Under the pieces are notes generated by a model. It searched no databases. It saw only the letters and a program-made list of their open reading frames with translations, and was not told the DNA's origin. A stretch of DNA of 64,000 bases, from assembly GCF_003399765.1 (NCBI RefSeq), contig NZ_NFZV01000001.1, forward strand, positions 248,001-312,000, given 5' to 3'. Source of the DNA: Alkalilimnicola ehrlichii (GTDB taxonomy: Bacteria > Pseudomonadota > Gammaproteobacteria > Nitrococcales > AK92). Every line of letters starts with the position of its first letter. The stretch's first letter is position 1. The position numbers were made by a program, and so were the translations under genes. Below, piece by piece: positions 1-11,628 of the stretch.

Positions 1-924
1 CAGCCGGCGGCGCTATGCGGCATTAGCGGACTGAAACCGACCTATGGGCGCGTTTCGCGCTACGGCATGATCGCGTTCGCATCCAGTCTCGACCAAGGCG
101 GGCCGATGGGCTATAGCGCCGAAGACCTGGCGCTGATGATGAACGCAATGGCAGGCTTCGACGAGCGCGACTCGACCAGCGTCGAGCGCGAAGTGCCCGA
201 TTATACGGCCGATCTCGGCGAGTCGTTGCAGGGATTGAAGATCGGGTTGCCAAAAGAATATTTCGGCGAAGGCTTGGACTCGGAAGTGGCGAAGGTTGTC
301 GAAGCCGCTGTCGAGGAATACCGCAAGCTCGGTGCCGAAGTGCGGGAAATCTCCCTACCCAATACGGAATTGGCCGTGCCGGTTTACTACGTGATCGCCC
401 CGGCCGAGGCTTCTTCCAACCTGTCGCGCTACGACGGTGTACGGTTCGGCTACCGCTGCGAAAATCCGGTGGATTTGGAAGACCTTTATAAGCGTTCTCG
501 CGGCGAAGGCTTCGGTCCGGAGGTGAAACGCCGCATTATGGTCGGTACTTATGCGCTTTCCGCCGGTTATTACGATGCCTACTACCTGAAGGCGCAACAG
601 GTTCGGCGCATGATTCGCGACGACTTCACCCGGGCGCTGGAGGAGGTCGACGTGATTATGGGGCCGACCTCGCCTACCGTGGCGTTTAACTTGGGCGAGC
701 GTTCGGACGATCCGGTGCAAATGTACTTGTCCGACGTCTACACCATTGCCATCAACCTTGCCGGGGTGCCGGCCATGTCGATTCCGGCCGGTTTCGCCAA
801 CGGCCGCCCTGTCGGCTTGCAGGTGATCGGCAATTATTTTGACGAGGCGCGGCTGCTTAACGTCGGCCATCAGTACCAACAGGTGACCGATTGGCACCGG
901 CGGATGCCGGAACAGTACGCCTGA
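1..924 (+). CDS. gatA: Asp-tRNA(Asn)/Glu-tRNA(Gln) amidotransferase subunit A, 3' part
   Basis: The frame is open from base 1, so the window begins inside the gene; 307 C-terminal residues are present. GatA is the amidase subunit of GatCAB, which releases ammonia from glutamine to amidate mischarged Glu-tRNA(Gln) or Asp-tRNA(Asn). The first residues ([17 protein letters not shown]) and the following SSLDQ-GP stretch are typical of the amidase-signature family just after the glycine/serine-rich catalytic loop, which lies outside the window. The end of the family fold is intact (MSIPAG, GLQVIG). gatB follows after 96 bp on the same strand, consistent with a gatCAB operon. Confidence 0.95.
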   Translation, partial: QPAALCGISGLKPTYGRVSRYGMIAFASSLDQGGPMGYSAEDLALMMNAMAGFDERDSTSVEREVPDYTADLGESLQGLKIGLPKEYFGEGLDSEVAKVVEAAVEEYRKLGAEVREISLPNTELAVPVYYVIAPAEASSNLSRYDGVRFGYRCENPVDLEDLYKRSRGEGFGPEVKRRIMVGTYALSAGYYDAYYLKAQQVRRMIRDDFTRALEEVDVIMGPTSPTVAFNLGERSDDPVQMYLSDVYTIAINLAGVPAMSIPAGFANGRPVGLQVIGNYFDEARLLNVGHQYQQVTDWHRRMPEQYA

Positions 925-1020
925 TCAGATTGCCGCCGAGTCTCGTTAGCGGAGATCGGCGGCGGCTGTTCCCTCTAGACGCTTAGCGCCGCTGCAAGCG
1001 GTGGAACGAAGGTAGTAAGC

Positions 1021-2457
<1,437 letters not shown>

Positions 2458-2465
2458 CGGTGTGC

Positions 2466-2493
2466 GGGGTGTCCAACCTTGGTCGGACACCCC
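2466..2493 (+). terminator. hairpin downstream of gatB
   Basis: A perfect 9-bp stem (GGGGTGTCC / GGACACCCC, loop 2475-2484) begins 8 bp after the gatB stop. There is no clear T tract after it, so it is a weak intrinsic terminator or a 3'-end-protecting hairpin. Confidence 0.5.
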
Positions 2494-2553
2494 ATATCCA
2501 GGTGAGCGTAGTCCTCCCGCCTGTTTTCGCTTGAGTAGCTGTCCGAGTATCCG

Positions 2554-3428
2554 ATGAGCACCCCAGACCATCTTTATCGCTTCGTTTTCGAGCATGCCAA
2601 TGTGCGCGGCGAGATCGTGCAGTTAGACGATACCTACCGTTCGGTACTTGCCCGCCGGGAGTACCCGCCGGTGCTACAGCGCTTGGTCGGCGAAGCCTTG
2701 GCTGCCGCGGCTTTGTTGACGGCCACGCTGAAATTCCGCGGCTCTTTAAGCCTTCAAATTCAGGGGCAGGGGCCGTTGACCTTGCTGTTGGTGCAAGCCG
2801 GTAGCGATGCCGGTTTGCGCGCGCTTGCCCGGTGGGATGGCGAGTTGCCGACAGAGGGCGACCTGACGGCCTTGTGTAAAGGCGGCTATTTGGCCATTAC
2901 AATCGACCCGGAAGACGTCGCGACCGCTATCAGGGGATCGTTGCATTGGAGTCGAGCGGCTTGGCCGCCGCGCTCGATACGTACTTTCGCGAGTCGGAGC
3001 AGCTGGCAACGCGGGTTTGGCTAACGGCCGACGGCGGTCGGGCGGCGGGAATGCTGGTGCAGCGGTTACCCGGCGAGGACGACGATTCCGATGCCTGGAA
3101 TCGGGCGGAAATTCTCAGCGACACGATAACCCCGCGTGAACTCATCGAACTCAGCGTGCCCGAGATATTGCAGCGTCTCTTTCACGAGGAAGATATTCGC
3201 CTTTTCGATCCTACGCCGTTTCGCTTTCATTGCACCTGCTCCGACGAGCGTATTCGCGACATGTTGCGATCGCTGGGTAGCGAAGAAGTGCACGATATCC
3301 TTGCCGAGCAAGGGCAGGTGGAAGTTAGCTGCGACTTTTGCGGCAAGCCGTATCGTTACGATGCGGTCGATGTCGAGCAGTTATTCCTCGCCGACGGCTC
3401 GCCGCCTACCTCTACAACTCGCCAATAA
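2554..3428 (+). CDS. hslO: Hsp33 redox-regulated chaperone, frameshifted in this sequence
   Basis: Hsp33 is a cytoplasmic holdase activated by oxidative unfolding. The N-terminal half reads in frame 1 from ATG 2554 (DHLYRFVFEHANVRGE... GYLAITIDPED). The C-terminal half (DRYQGIVALESS... FRESEQLATRVWL) reads in frame 3. The break is near 2915; restoring one G after GAAGAC gives an unbroken 291-residue protein of normal family length. The zinc-binding cysteines, CTC and CDFC near the C terminus, are present. The repaired product is therefore intact, and a base-call deletion is more likely than a pseudogene. The next gene, moeB, is convergent. Confidence 0.9.
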
Positions 3429-3463
3429 AAAAGGATTGTCGGGGGCGCTCGCAGAGCGCGGGC

Positions 3464-4209
3464 TTAGTGTCGGGCGCAGACTGGGCAGTTAGGGTCTTTG
3501 GGAATCCGCAAGGATCGCCAGCTGCTCTGGGTAGCGTCGAAGACGAGCAGTTTGCTGTCGGACGGCGTGCCGCAGCCACTAAGTATCTTGATGGCTTCCA
3601 GCGCTTGCAGGCTGCCGATAATGCCTGGTAAAGGGGAGAGAATGCCTGTTTCGCTGCACGTCTCGGCGACATCTTCGCTAGCGGGAAATAGACAATGATA
3701 GCAGGGCTGACCGGGGCGATCGGCGCGGAAAACGGCCAATTGGCCTTCCATGCGAATAACGGCGCCGGAGACGAGCGGAGTGCCACTGGCTACACAGGCG
3801 GCATTGACCGCATGGCGGGTTTGGAAATTATCGCACCCATCGATCACTAGATCGACGTCGGCAAGGTGCCGTTCTAGCTTTGCTTCGTCCAAGCGCTCGG
3901 CTAGAGTCTCGATGCCGACATCCGGATTGATGCTACGGATCGCCTCCGCGGCCGACTCCACCTTTAATCGCCCGATATCCTGGGTGCCATGGGCGATTTG
4001 ACGTTGTAGATTGCTTAAATCGACGCGATCGAAATCGGCCAGAACGAGGCGGCCGACACCGGCTGCGGCGAGATAAAGCGCAACCGGCGATCCAAGCCCC
4101 CCACTCCTACTAACAGCACGCGTGCGTTCAGCAGCCGCTGTTGGCCTTCGATGTCGAATTCCGGCAGCATAATCTGGCGGCTGTAGCGAAGTAATTGTTC
4201 GTCTTCCAT
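3464..4209 (-). CDS. moeB: MoeB/ThiF-family sulfur-carrier adenylyltransferase, frameshifted in this sequence
   Basis: E1-like enzymes of this family adenylate the C-terminal glycine of MoaD or ThiS. The start region (LLRYSRQIMLPEFDIEGQQR, then VLLVGVGGL) lies in one frame down to about 4092. The remainder (VDLVIDGCDNFQTRHAVN... ending with CPVC) lies in another. Adding one G to the GGCTTGG run restores GVGGLGSP and a continuous 248-residue protein. Zinc-ligand pairs CYHC and CPVC are present. Four bases separate it from prmC, matching the Pseudomonas prmC-moeB order. MoeB is preferred over ThiF on that context. Confidence 0.88.
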
Positions 4210-4213
4210 TGGT

Positions 4214-5107
4214 TTAGCGGTGCGTAACGTCCGGACGATGAGTGTTTGGTAAACGGCCGCGGCTTACCCGCTCGTGACCATTTAGATCCCTTATGGTAAC
4301 GACCTGTTCGAAGCCCGCCAGGGTTAGCAGCTGGCGAACCGCGGCACCTTGTCGATAACCATGTTCTAACAAAAGTGCGCCATGTGGCGTGAGATAGTTC
4401 GGAGCAGCTTGAATAATCGTGCGCAAATCGGCAAGTCCGGCGTCTTCGGAGAGTAAAGCCGTGGCTGGTTCGAAGCGGCAGTCGCCTCGATACGGCTCCG
4501 GCTCTTCCGCTCCAATATACGGCGGATTGCTGACGATCACGTGTAAGCGCTCGCCAACTAACGGGGCGAACCAGTCTCCCTGGCGAAGATCGACGTTGCT
4601 AAATCCGAGCCTGTCACGATTGTCGCGGGCTACGGCTAACGCACCGGCGCTATTGTCTACGGCTATGACGTTCGCTTGCGGACGTTCGCTTGCAATGGCC
4701 AGTGCGATCGCGCCGCTACCGGTGCCGAGATCGGCTACTTTTACCGCAGCCTGGGAAGGTAACAGCACGAGCGCCTGTTCGACCAGCAGCTCGGTTTCCG
4801 GGCGTGGAATCAGCGTGTCGGGCGTCACGCGCAACGGTAAAGACCAAAACTCCTGCGCCCCGATCAAATAGGCGACCGGCTGTCCGCTATGACGCTGCTC
4901 GACCAGTGCCGTGAACGCCTCTTGCGTCGCCGTGTCTAATGCCCGCTCTGGCCAAGTATAAAGGAAGCTACGATTCACCTTGAGGCAGTGGCAGAGCAAC
5001 ACCTCGGCATCCAAACGCGCAGAGTCGGAAAGCCCGTACAAGCACTGCTCGCCCCAGGCAAGCGCTGCGGCCAGGGTCGCCAGCGGCGGCGGATGCGGCT
5101 GGGTCAC
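4214..5107 (-). CDS. prmC: peptide chain release factor N5-glutamine methyltransferase
   Basis: PrmC methylates the glutamine of the GGQ loop in release factors 1 and 2 using S-adenosylmethionine. The 297-residue protein has the N-terminal helical domain (about 1-80), the PETE motif (LIPRPETELLVEQ), the SAM-binding ADLGTGSGAIALA and the catalytic NPPY. It starts 6 bp after the Trm112-like gene and ends 4 bp before moeB, so the three are presumably co-transcribed. Its substrate RF1 is encoded by prfA at 9272-10357, separated from it here by the inserted clpX-aroG-dksA block. Confidence 0.96.
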   Translation of the reverse strand: MTQPHPPPLATLAAALAWGEQCLYGLSDSARLDAEVLLCHCLKVNRSFLYTWPERALDTATQEAFTALVEQRHSGQPVAYLIGAQEFWSLPLRVTPDTLIPRPETELLVEQALVLLPSQAAVKVADLGTGSGAIALAIASERPQANVIAVDNSAGALAVARDNRDRLGFSNVDLRQGDWFAPLVGERLHVIVSNPPYIGAEEPEPYRGDCRFEPATALLSEDAGLADLRTIIQAAPNYLTPHGALLLEHGYRQGAAVRQLLTLAGFEQVVTIRDLNGHERVSRGRLPNTHRPDVTHR

Positions 5108-5113
5108 TGCTAC

Positions 5114-5383
5114 TTACTTCGCGTTGTCAAGCACTTGGCCTGGAATCGCTTTGTCTTCTAGCATGATTGGAATTCCATCGTCCACTCGGTAGATCCGTTC
5201 ACCGTTTTCGGTAATCAGAGCCTCTTTCAAAGGCGCTTCTACCGGGGTATCGTCAAAGTAAAGTGTGCCGCCTTGCGCGATCGCATCGTTTAACCGTTTT
5301 AGCTGTTCCTTACGAAGCAGCTGCACGGAAGCGCCGGTAGCGGGGCAGCAGAGTATGTCGAGGAGCTTGTGGTCGATAGCCAT
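5114..5383 (-). CDS. Trm112-like small zinc-ribbon-type protein
   Basis: The 89-residue product begins MAIDHKLLDILCCPATGA and contains the RIYRVDDGIPIMLED motif diagnostic of the Trm112/YcaR family. The open frame extends upstream to 5812, but the ATG at 5383 is chosen because GAGGG lies 7 bases upstream and the homology starts there. The second cysteine of the usual CPxC knuckle is replaced, as in many bacterial members. Eukaryotic and archaeal Trm112 are obligate partners of several methyltransferases, including the PrmC counterpart Mtq2. Here the gene is 6 bp upstream of prmC; a partner role is an inference from that linkage. Confidence 0.85.
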   Translation of the reverse strand: MAIDHKLLDILCCPATGASVQLLRKEQLKRLNDAIAQGGTLYFDDTPVEAPLKEALITENGERIYRVDDGIPIMLEDKAIPGQVLDNAK

Positions 5384-5728
5384 GAACATTCCCTCAAATG
5401 GTTTGCCAACTATATCACCTGCTGACAGATTGGTTCTTGCGCTAGAAGCAAGATCTACAGCATTTTTACAGCTATATATAAAGAACGAGCGCATGAGTGC
5501 CGCTGTATTGGTTAAGGAACGACTCCCTCGTGATACTCGTCCGGAAATATAGAGACGAGGCATGATAGAAGCGTCCGCTGTTTCTAACAAAGCCGATTCC
5601 GCGCTTCCGGGTCGGTGCAACACGGGAAACCAGGAAAGGATACCCGTCTCTTCGCCGTAAAGGGTCTGCCGGATGGTTAGATGCCGTCCGTCATGGAAGA
5701 GCAGCCCGCACGGTAACGGAGGTGAGCC
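5384..5728. other. divergent intergenic region between the Trm112-like gene and the clpX-type gene
   Basis: This 345-bp gap must hold both divergent promoters. On the + strand GGAGGT sits just before the clpX ATG. An AT-rich stretch lies around 5460-5480. Part of the gap is open in the Trm112 frame but shows no protein family character. I see no RNA gene or clear operator. Confidence 0.5.
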
Positions 5729-6991
5729 ATGAGCCGCAAAGATTACCATGATCCCGGCCAACAAGACGGTGATTCCTTGTTTTGTTCGTTTTGTGGCAAA
5801 GCAGAGGAGCAAGTCGGTACTTTGATCGCCGGCCCGTCCGCATTTATTTGCGATAGCTGTGTAGAGGATTGCAATCGGCTCATGCTGGAAGAGTTCTCTG
5901 TACCGCCGCGAGAACTACTTAAAGAGTTGCCGAAGCCGCGCGAGATCCACAACTTCTTGGACGGCTACGTCGTTGGCCAAGAGCAAGCGAAGCGTACCCT
6001 CGCGGTTGCTGTTTATAACCATTACAAGCGCCTGGCCCACAACCAGAGCATCGACCCGGTCGAGATCAGCAAAAGCAATGTGATGTTGATCGGGCCCAGC
6101 GGTTCGGGGAAAACATTACTGGCCGAGACCATGGCGCGGATGTTGGACGTTCCTTTTGCAGTGGTCGATGCCACCAGCCTGACAGAAGCCGGTTATGTCG
6201 GCGAAGACGTTGAGACGGTTGTGCAAAAGCTTCTGCAGGCATGCGACTACGACGCTGAAAAAGCGGGGCGGGGGATTGTCTATATCGACGAGATCGACAA
6301 GCTGGCCCGGCGTTCGCAGAACCCTAGCCATGGTCGGGACGTGTCCGGGGAGGGGGTGCAGCAGGCCTTGTTAAAGCTTATGGAAGGCACGGTTGTGACC
6401 TTGCAAGGGCGAGGCGGCCGGCGCCAGATGCAGCAGGAGCAGGTGCAAATCAACACGCGCGATATCCTCTTTATCTGCGGCGGCGCCTTTGCCGGCCTCG
6501 ATAAAGTGGTCGCGGGCCGTACCACGCCGCGCGGTATCGGTTTCGGGGCGACGGTCTCTGCCCAGCAGAATGCGGAGTTTGCGAAGTCGCTCGCAGTCGA
6601 CGATTTGATCAAGTTCGGCCTGATTCCGGAGTTTGTCGGTCGTTTGCCTGTGATTGCCGTCCTCGACGAGCTTGACGAGGCTGCGCTGGTCGGCATTCTC
6701 ACGGAACCGAAAAACGCGTTGGTGCGGCAATATGCGGAGTTGTTCGGTCTGGACGATTGCGCATTGGAAATCGAGGCGGAAGCGTTGGCGGCGATCGCAC
6801 GCGAAGCCATTGCGCGGGGAACCGGTGCTCGCGGCTTACGGGCGGTCTTGGAGCGCGTGCTGCTTGAGCCGATGTATCGGGTGCCGGCGGCGGGAGATGT
6901 CCAGGCTGTCGTGATCGATGCAGAGTGCGTCAACGGCAAACCTGCCCAGTATCGCTATGTGAGCCAACCGCAGAGAGTTGCACAGAACTAA
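5729..6991 (+). CDS. clpX: ClpX-type AAA+ unfoldase, stand-alone
   Basis: The 420-residue protein has the N-terminal zinc domain (CSFCGK... CDSCVEDC), Walker A ([12 protein letters not shown]), the pore-loop GYVGEDVE, Walker B ([10 protein letters not shown]) and the sensor regions of ClpX. The ClpP-docking IGF tripeptide is kept in GIGFGATV. It therefore should work as a ClpP partner, feeding substrates to the protease. It is not next to tig, clpP or lon, the usual clpX neighbours, so it may be a second copy. The start is supported by GGAGGT 5 bases upstream. It is divergent from Trm112-prmC. Confidence 0.92.
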   Translation: MSRKDYHDPGQQDGDSLFCSFCGKAEEQVGTLIAGPSAFICDSCVEDCNRLMLEEFSVPPRELLKELPKPREIHNFLDGYVVGQEQAKRTLAVAVYNHYKRLAHNQSIDPVEISKSNVMLIGPSGSGKTLLAETMARMLDVPFAVVDATSLTEAGYVGEDVETVVQKLLQACDYDAEKAGRGIVYIDEIDKLARRSQNPSHGRDVSGEGVQQALLKLMEGTVVTLQGRGGRRQMQQEQVQINTRDILFICGGAFAGLDKVVAGRTTPRGIGFGATVSAQQNAEFAKSLAVDDLIKFGLIPEFVGRLPVIAVLDELDEAALVGILTEPKNALVRQYAELFGLDDCALEIEAEALAAIAREAIARGTGARGLRAVLERVLLEPMYRVPAAGDVQAVVIDAECVNGKPAQYRYVSQPQRVAQN

Positions 6992-7147
6992 TTCCGCTAC
7001 AGGCGGTCTAAGGGCGGGAATGCCATATTAGGCCACGGTTTTTAGGTCGTCGCAAAGCGGATGTCTGAGGCTTGGCGAGGCTGGTAGCGAGTGGCTCCAG
7101 CTCTGAATAAGGCGTTGTTCAGTATTTGCTGAAGTTGCTATGAGCTG

Positions 7148-7180
7148 AGGCCAAGCCGAAATGGCTTGGCCTTCTTGTTT
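7148..7180 (+). terminator. rho-independent terminator after the clpX-type gene
   Basis: A perfect 10-bp stem (AGGCCAAGCC / GGCTTGGCCT, loop GAAAT) is followed directly by a T-rich tract ending at 7180. It is 157 bp beyond the clpX stop and upstream of the DAHP synthase gene. Confidence 0.9.
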
Positions 7181-7253
7181 ACAGCGGGCTAAGATGATTT
7201 CTTAGAGAGATTCGGTTATTACTGTCCCGCCGTAGAACGATGTGTCGTGAGTT

Positions 7254-8327
7254 ATGTCAGAAAAGTCGGTTGATAATACTAATGTCCTGTCGCAAGAGCT
7301 GTTGCCGACGCCGCAGGAAGTGAAACAGAAGTTGCCCTTAAGCGAGAAAGCGCGGGCGACTGTCGTCGAAGGTCGTCGCACCGTGGAGGCCATCCTCGAT
7401 GGTCGGGATCCGCGGTTGTTGGTCGTTGTCGGTCCTTGTTCGATTCATGACCTAAAGGCTGCGCGCGAGTATGCGGCTCGTTTGAAGCGCCTGCGGGAAG
7501 AGTTGCGCGACGAACTCTATATCGTGATGCGAGTATATTTTGAGAAGCCGCGGACCACCGTCGGTTGGAAAGGGCTGATCAATGACCCGCGGATGGACGA
7601 TTCCTTCCATATTGAGGAAGGTTTGCACGTGGCGCGAGGTCTCCTTCTAGAGTTGGCGGAGATGGGCTTGCCGACCGCGACCGAAGCGTTGGACCCTATC
7701 TCGCCGCAGTATTTGCAAGATCTTATTACCTGGACTGCAATCGGCGCTCGTACCACCGAGTCGCAGACCCACCGCGAGATGGCAAGCGGTTTATCGACGC
7801 CGGTCGGTTTCAAAAATGGGACTGACGGCAGCTTAACGGTGGCGATCAATGCCTTGCACTCCGCAGCCACTCCGCATAACTTTTTGGGGATCGATCAAAA
7901 CGGGCGTTGTGCGGTTATTCGCACTGCCGGTAACCGGTACGGCCATGTGGTCCTGCGGGGCGGCGAGAAGCCGAACTACGACTCGGTGAGTATCGCCTTG
8001 TGCGAGAAAGAGCTGGCTGCTGCCGGTTTGCGGACGAAGCTCGTTGTCGATTGCAGCCATGCCAACTCGAACAAGGATCCGGCATTACAGCCGTTAGTAT
8101 TCGATAATCTGGTAAATCAGATCTTAGAAGGCAATCAGTCGATCGTTGGCGTTATGCTGGAGAGTAACCTCGGTTGGGGAAACCAGAAATTGACGGCCGA
8201 TAAAGCAGATCTCGAGTATGGCGTCTCGATTACCGATGCCTGTATCGACTGGGATACGACAGATCGTGCTTTGCGCGATGCCGCCGCAAAGTTGAAGCAG
8301 GTATTGGCGAAGCGAGTGGCTTGTTAG
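7254..8327 (+). CDS. aroG: 3-deoxy-7-phosphoheptulonate (DAHP) synthase, class I
   Basis: This enzyme joins phosphoenolpyruvate and erythrose 4-phosphate, the first step of the shikimate pathway. The 357-residue protein matches the AroF/G/H family in length and motifs: VVVGPCSIHD, MRVYFEKPRTTVGWKGLINDP (shown here only as a family signature), the ARTTESQ loop and the metal-binding VVDCSHANS. Feedback specificity (Tyr, Phe or Trp) cannot be read reliably, so the symbol stands for the family. It has its own transcription unit between a terminator and dksA. Confidence 0.93.
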   Translation: MSEKSVDNTNVLSQELLPTPQEVKQKLPLSEKARATVVEGRRTVEAILDGRDPRLLVVVGPCSIHDLKAAREYAARLKRLREELRDELYIVMRVYFEKPRTTVGWKGLINDPRMDDSFHIEEGLHVARGLLLELAEMGLPTATEALDPISPQYLQDLITWTAIGARTTESQTHREMASGLSTPVGFKNGTDGSLTVAINALHSAATPHNFLGIDQNGRCAVIRTAGNRYGHVVLRGGEKPNYDSVSIALCEKELAAAGLRTKLVVDCSHANSNKDPALQPLVFDNLVNQILEGNQSIVGVMLESNLGWGNQKLTADKADLEYGVSITDACIDWDTTDRALRDAAAKLKQVLAKRVAC

Positions 8328-8596
8328 TCGGCATTAGGAGGTCCAGGCGGGTGGTGTCGGGCCTCATTAATGATGTTTTGCAAGAAGTAGCTTGAATTTT
8401 TAGAGCGCGGTCACAAAGTTTTTGGCTGCTTTCCAGCAGGCTTTACGGACGTGCCGGAAAGTGTTTTTGTTATACCAACACGCGGATCAAAGCTGCATGC
8501 CGATTAGGAATGGCGAGGCATTGTGTGTCTCCACAAGGAATCATGAAAGCCGTGTCGCAGCTTGGGAGGCCAGGTGCTTGGAGGAGGCCTGGTTAG

Positions 8597-9043
8597 ATGG
8601 AGGAAAAGACCATGTCCAATAAACATGTTTTGCCGGTAAAGGGCTTTGAGCCGTATAAGGAAAGCGAGGGCGAGGAGTACATGAGCAGGGCTCAGCTGGA
8701 GCATTTCAGCGAGCTTTTGCTGGCTTGGAAGCGGCAGTTGCAAGAAGAAGTCGAGCGCACTGTGCATCACATGCGCGACGATGCATACAACTACGCCGAC
8801 CCCGCCGACCGAGCGACTCAGGAAGAGGAATTCGCCCTTGAGCTGCGTGCGCGTGATCGTGAGCGCAAGCTGATTCGGAAGATCGACCAGACACTGGAGA
8901 AGATTCGTAAGGACGATTACGGCTACTGCGAGATGTGCGGGGTTGAAATCGGCTTGCGGCGTCTGGAGGCGCGGCCAACGGCGACGCTTTGCATCGATTG
9001 CAAAACGCTCGAAGAAATTCGCGAGAAACAGCGCGTTGCTTAA
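8597..9043 (+). CDS. dksA: RNA polymerase-binding transcription factor DksA
   Basis: DksA binds the RNA polymerase secondary channel and with ppGpp controls rRNA and amino-acid promoters. The coiled-coil tip (DPADRATQEEEF), the RDRERKLIRKID helix and the four-cysteine zinc finger (CEMCG... CIDCK) are all present. Two starts are possible: ATG 8597 (148 aa, GGAGG 9 bases upstream) and ATG 8612 (143 aa, GGAGG 8 bases upstream). The longer one is closer to the 151-residue E. coli protein. A strong terminator follows. Confidence 0.95.
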   Translation: MEEKTMSNKHVLPVKGFEPYKESEGEEYMSRAQLEHFSELLLAWKRQLQEEVERTVHHMRDDAYNYADPADRATQEEEFALELRARDRERKLIRKIDQTLEKIRKDDYGYCEMCGVEIGLRRLEARPTATLCIDCKTLEEIREKQRVA

Positions 9044-9065
9044 TGGCGTTTCAGACGAGTCTAAT

Positions 9066-9094
9066 AAAAAAGCCTGCTTTAAGCAGGCTTTTTA
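9066..9094 (+). terminator. rho-independent terminator after dksA
   Basis: A-rich flank, GCCTGC / GCAGGC stem with a TTTAA loop, then TTTTT. The flanking A/T runs extend the stem symmetrically, so it may act in both directions, but only dksA ends here. Confidence 0.92.
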
Positions 9095-9271
9095 TTGTTT
9101 ATCGCGCTTTACTTTAGTGAGGGGATTAGTTTCCGCTGTTGGCGGTTCAGTGTGGTGCGCGCTTCGCACGGCTTAATGCATCGCTACCGGCAGTAGCGAT
9201 AAAGATAAGCACATTCTCGCCAAAGCGTGATGAACCCCTTTTATTGGACGCGTCCGTATGTAGGGCAACGC

Positions 9272-10357
9272 TTATTGATCGGCCAAAGCTGCTAGCTGGT
9301 CCGCCTGATATTCGTTGACCAACGGGTCGATGACCTGATCTAAGTTGCCTTGTAATATTTCGTCGAGCTTATACAGCGTCAGGTTGATGCGATGATCCGT
9401 TACGCGGCCTTGCGGAAAGTTGTAGGTTCGTATGCGTTCGGAGCGGTCGCCGCTACCCACTAGCAGACGCCGTTGCGCCGTTTGCTCCGCGGCCTGCTTT
9501 TCTTGCTCGGACGATAACAGCTTGGCCTGTAGCAGGCTCAGCGCTTTGGCTCGGTTCTTGTGTTGCGAGCGCTCGTCCTGACATTCCACAACGATGCCGG
9601 ACGGCAAGTGGGTGATCCGAATGGCCGAGTCCGTCTTGTTTACGTGCTGACCGCCAGCCCCCGACGCCCGGAACGTATCGACCTTCAGGTCGCTGGGGTT
9701 GATGTCGATCTCTTCCACCGCTTCCACTTCCGGCAACACGGCTACCGTGCAGGCAGAGGTGTGAATGCGACCCTGGGACTCGGTTTCGGGTACACGTTGA
9801 ACCCGATGGGCGCCGGATTCGAATTTCAACCTCGAATAAGCGCCTTGGCCGATAATGCGGGCAATGACCTCCTTAAAACCGCCATGCTCGCCGCCGCTTT
9901 CGCTGATCATTTCGATCTGCCAGCGCTGTTGTTCGGCGTAGCGGCTATACATGCGGAATAGATCGCCGGCGAATAAAGCCGCCTCGTCGCCGCCGGTGCC
10001 GGCGCGAATTTCCAGGAAGATGTTGCGCTCGTCGTTAGGGTCCGTTGGGAGGAGCAGGATTTGCAGTTCGCGCTCCCGCTCCGCTAAAGCATCTTCAACC
10101 GCAGCCAGCTCTTCTTCCGCCATAGTGCGTATATCCGGGTCGTTATCGGCCCGCATGGCTTCGGCATTTGTTCGACGCTCCTCGTAATCCCGGTAGTTGC
10201 GCAGCGCCTCGACGACGGGCTCAAGGCGGGCATACTCCTTCGACAAACTCGTAAAACGTGTCTGGTCGCTAATAATATCCGGTTGCGCCAACAGCGCACC
10301 GACTTCCTCGAAGCGTTCTTCGAGCTGGTTTAGTTTGTTGCGTATAGAAGCCTTCAC
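9272..10357 (-). CDS. prfA: peptide chain release factor 1
   Basis: RF1 terminates translation at UAG and UAA. The 361-residue protein has the PxT codon-recognition motif in [13 protein letters not shown] and the catalytic GGQ loop in [13 protein letters not shown], the site methylated by PrmC. Its start overlaps the hemA end by 4 bp, giving the conserved hemA-prfA operon. In Pseudomonas prmC follows directly; here about 4.2 kb intervene. Confidence 0.97.
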   Translation of the reverse strand: MKASIRNKLNQLEERFEEVGALLAQPDIISDQTRFTSLSKEYARLEPVVEALRNYRDYEERRTNAEAMRADNDPDIRTMAEEELAAVEDALAERERELQILLLPTDPNDERNIFLEIRAGTGGDEAALFAGDLFRMYSRYAEQQRWQIEMISESGGEHGGFKEVIARIIGQGAYSRLKFESGAHRVQRVPETESQGRIHTSACTVAVLPEVEAVEEIDINPSDLKVDTFRASGAGGQHVNKTDSAIRITHLPSGIVVECQDERSQHKNRAKALSLLQAKLLSSEQEKQAAEQTAQRRLLVGSGDRSERIRTYNFPQGRVTDHRINLTLYKLDEILQGNLDQVIDPLVNEYQADQLAALADQ

Positions 10358-11628
10358 GGCGTTAACTCGTCCTCGTCGCTGATATCGAGCAGGCGTTTGG
10401 CTGCTTTAATGCCATTGTCGTCGCCGGTAGCGGCGATTTCCCGCAACCCTTTGGTGGGGGCGTGGAGTAGGGTGTTGGTCAGGGTATGCGCTAAATACTG
10501 CAATACTTCGACGGCATCGTCGCCGGCTTCCAAGCGTCGTTGCGCGCGTGCAAGGAGTTCGTCGCGCTGACGCTCGGCACGACTGCGCAATTGCTTGATC
10601 GGCGGGACGGCCTCTAGCGAACGTACCCAGCCCATGAACTGCTCGACCTGCTCGGCGACGATTTCTTCCGCTTGCTCTGCCGCTGCTTGTCGCGAGCGAA
10701 GATTATCCTCGATGACCTCGCGAAGATCGTCGACGGTATAAAGGTAGGCATCGTTTAGTTTGCCGACTTCGGCTTCAATATCCCTTGGCACGGCCATGTC
10801 TACCATGAAAATGGGCCTGTGTTTGCGTTGCTTGAGCGCGCGCTCCACGCTGCCTTTTCCAATGATCGGTAACGGACTCGCGGTCGAGGCGATTATGATA
10901 TCGCTACGATGCAAATGGCCAGGGATCTCGCTGAGCGTAATCGCTTCCGCGTCATGGGGGGCTGCGACGGATTGCGCGCGCTCCAATGTGCGATTGGCTA
11001 CCAGCATGTGGCCGACGCCTTGCTGCCGTAGGTGGCGGGCAGTCAGCTCGATGGTTTCCCCGGCGCCTATCAGTAAAGCTGTGCTCCGGTTTAACTCGCC
11101 GAAGATTTGGCGCGCTAAACTCACCGCTGCAAACGCTACCGATACCGGATTGGCGCCAATGGCCGTTTGGGTGCGGACTTGTTTGGCAACCGCGAACGCA
11201 TGTTGGAAGGCGCGATCGAGTAAGTGCCCTAAAGTGCCGCCGGATACCGCACAGTTATAGGCCAGTTTCGCTTGGCCGAGAATTTGCGGCTCGCCGAGGA
11301 TCATCGAATCGAGCCCGGCGCAAACGCGTAATAAATGGCGTAGCGCCTCGCCACCTTGATAGCAAAACAAATGAGGCTTGAGTTTTTCGAAGCGGATGCC
11401 CTTATGTTGGCAGAACCACCGTATGAGTGCGTCCTGGTCCGGCGTGTTGGCCAGCGATACATAGAGCTCCGTCCGGTTGCAGGTGGAAATAACCACTGCT
11501 TCGGAAACACCCAGTTGCTCTTTTAATTCGCGCAGGCTGGCAGGCAAGGTTTCCATGGAGAAAACCATGCGTTCGCGAACCTCAAGGGGCGCGGTGTTAT
11601 GACTGAGTCCTACGGTAAAAAGAGGCAT
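10354..11628 (-). CDS. hemA: glutamyl-tRNA reductase
   Basis: HemA reduces Glu-tRNA to glutamate-1-semialdehyde, the committed step of C5 haem biosynthesis. The 424-residue protein has the catalytic cysteine in [12 protein letters not shown], the NADPH-binding [16 protein letters not shown] and the C-terminal dimerisation helix. It is the first gene of a hemA-prfA operon and is divergent from the TPR lipoprotein gene, as in Pseudomonas. Confidence 0.97.
   Translation of the reverse strand: MPLFTVGLSHNTAPLEVRERMVFSMETLPASLRELKEQLGVSEAVVISTCNRTELYVSLANTPDQDALIRWFCQHKGIRFEKLKPHLFCYQGGEALRHLLRVCAGLDSMILGEPQILGQAKLAYNCAVSGGTLGHLLDRAFQHAFAVAKQVRTQTAIGANPVSVAFAAVSLARQIFGELNRSTALLIGAGETIELTARHLRQQGVGHMLVANRTLERAQSVAAPHDAEAITLSEIPGHLHRSDIIIASTASPLPIIGKGSVERALKQRKHRPIFMVDMAVPRDIEAEVGKLNDAYLYTVDDLREVIEDNLRSRQAAAEQAEEIVAEQVEQFMGWVRSLEAVPPIKQLRSRAERQRDELLARAQRRLEAGDDAVEVLQYLAHTLTNTLLHAPTKGLREIAATGDDNGIKAAKRLLDISDEDELTP

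Noticed and set aside
5384-5812. Upstream extension of the Trm112-like frame, also overlapping clpX
   Set aside because: It is beyond the normal family start and has no domain; ATG 5383 has a proper GAGGG spacing.
8422-8622. 66-codon frame before dksA
   Set aside because: It overlaps the dksA start in another frame, lacks a ribosome site and shows no family features.
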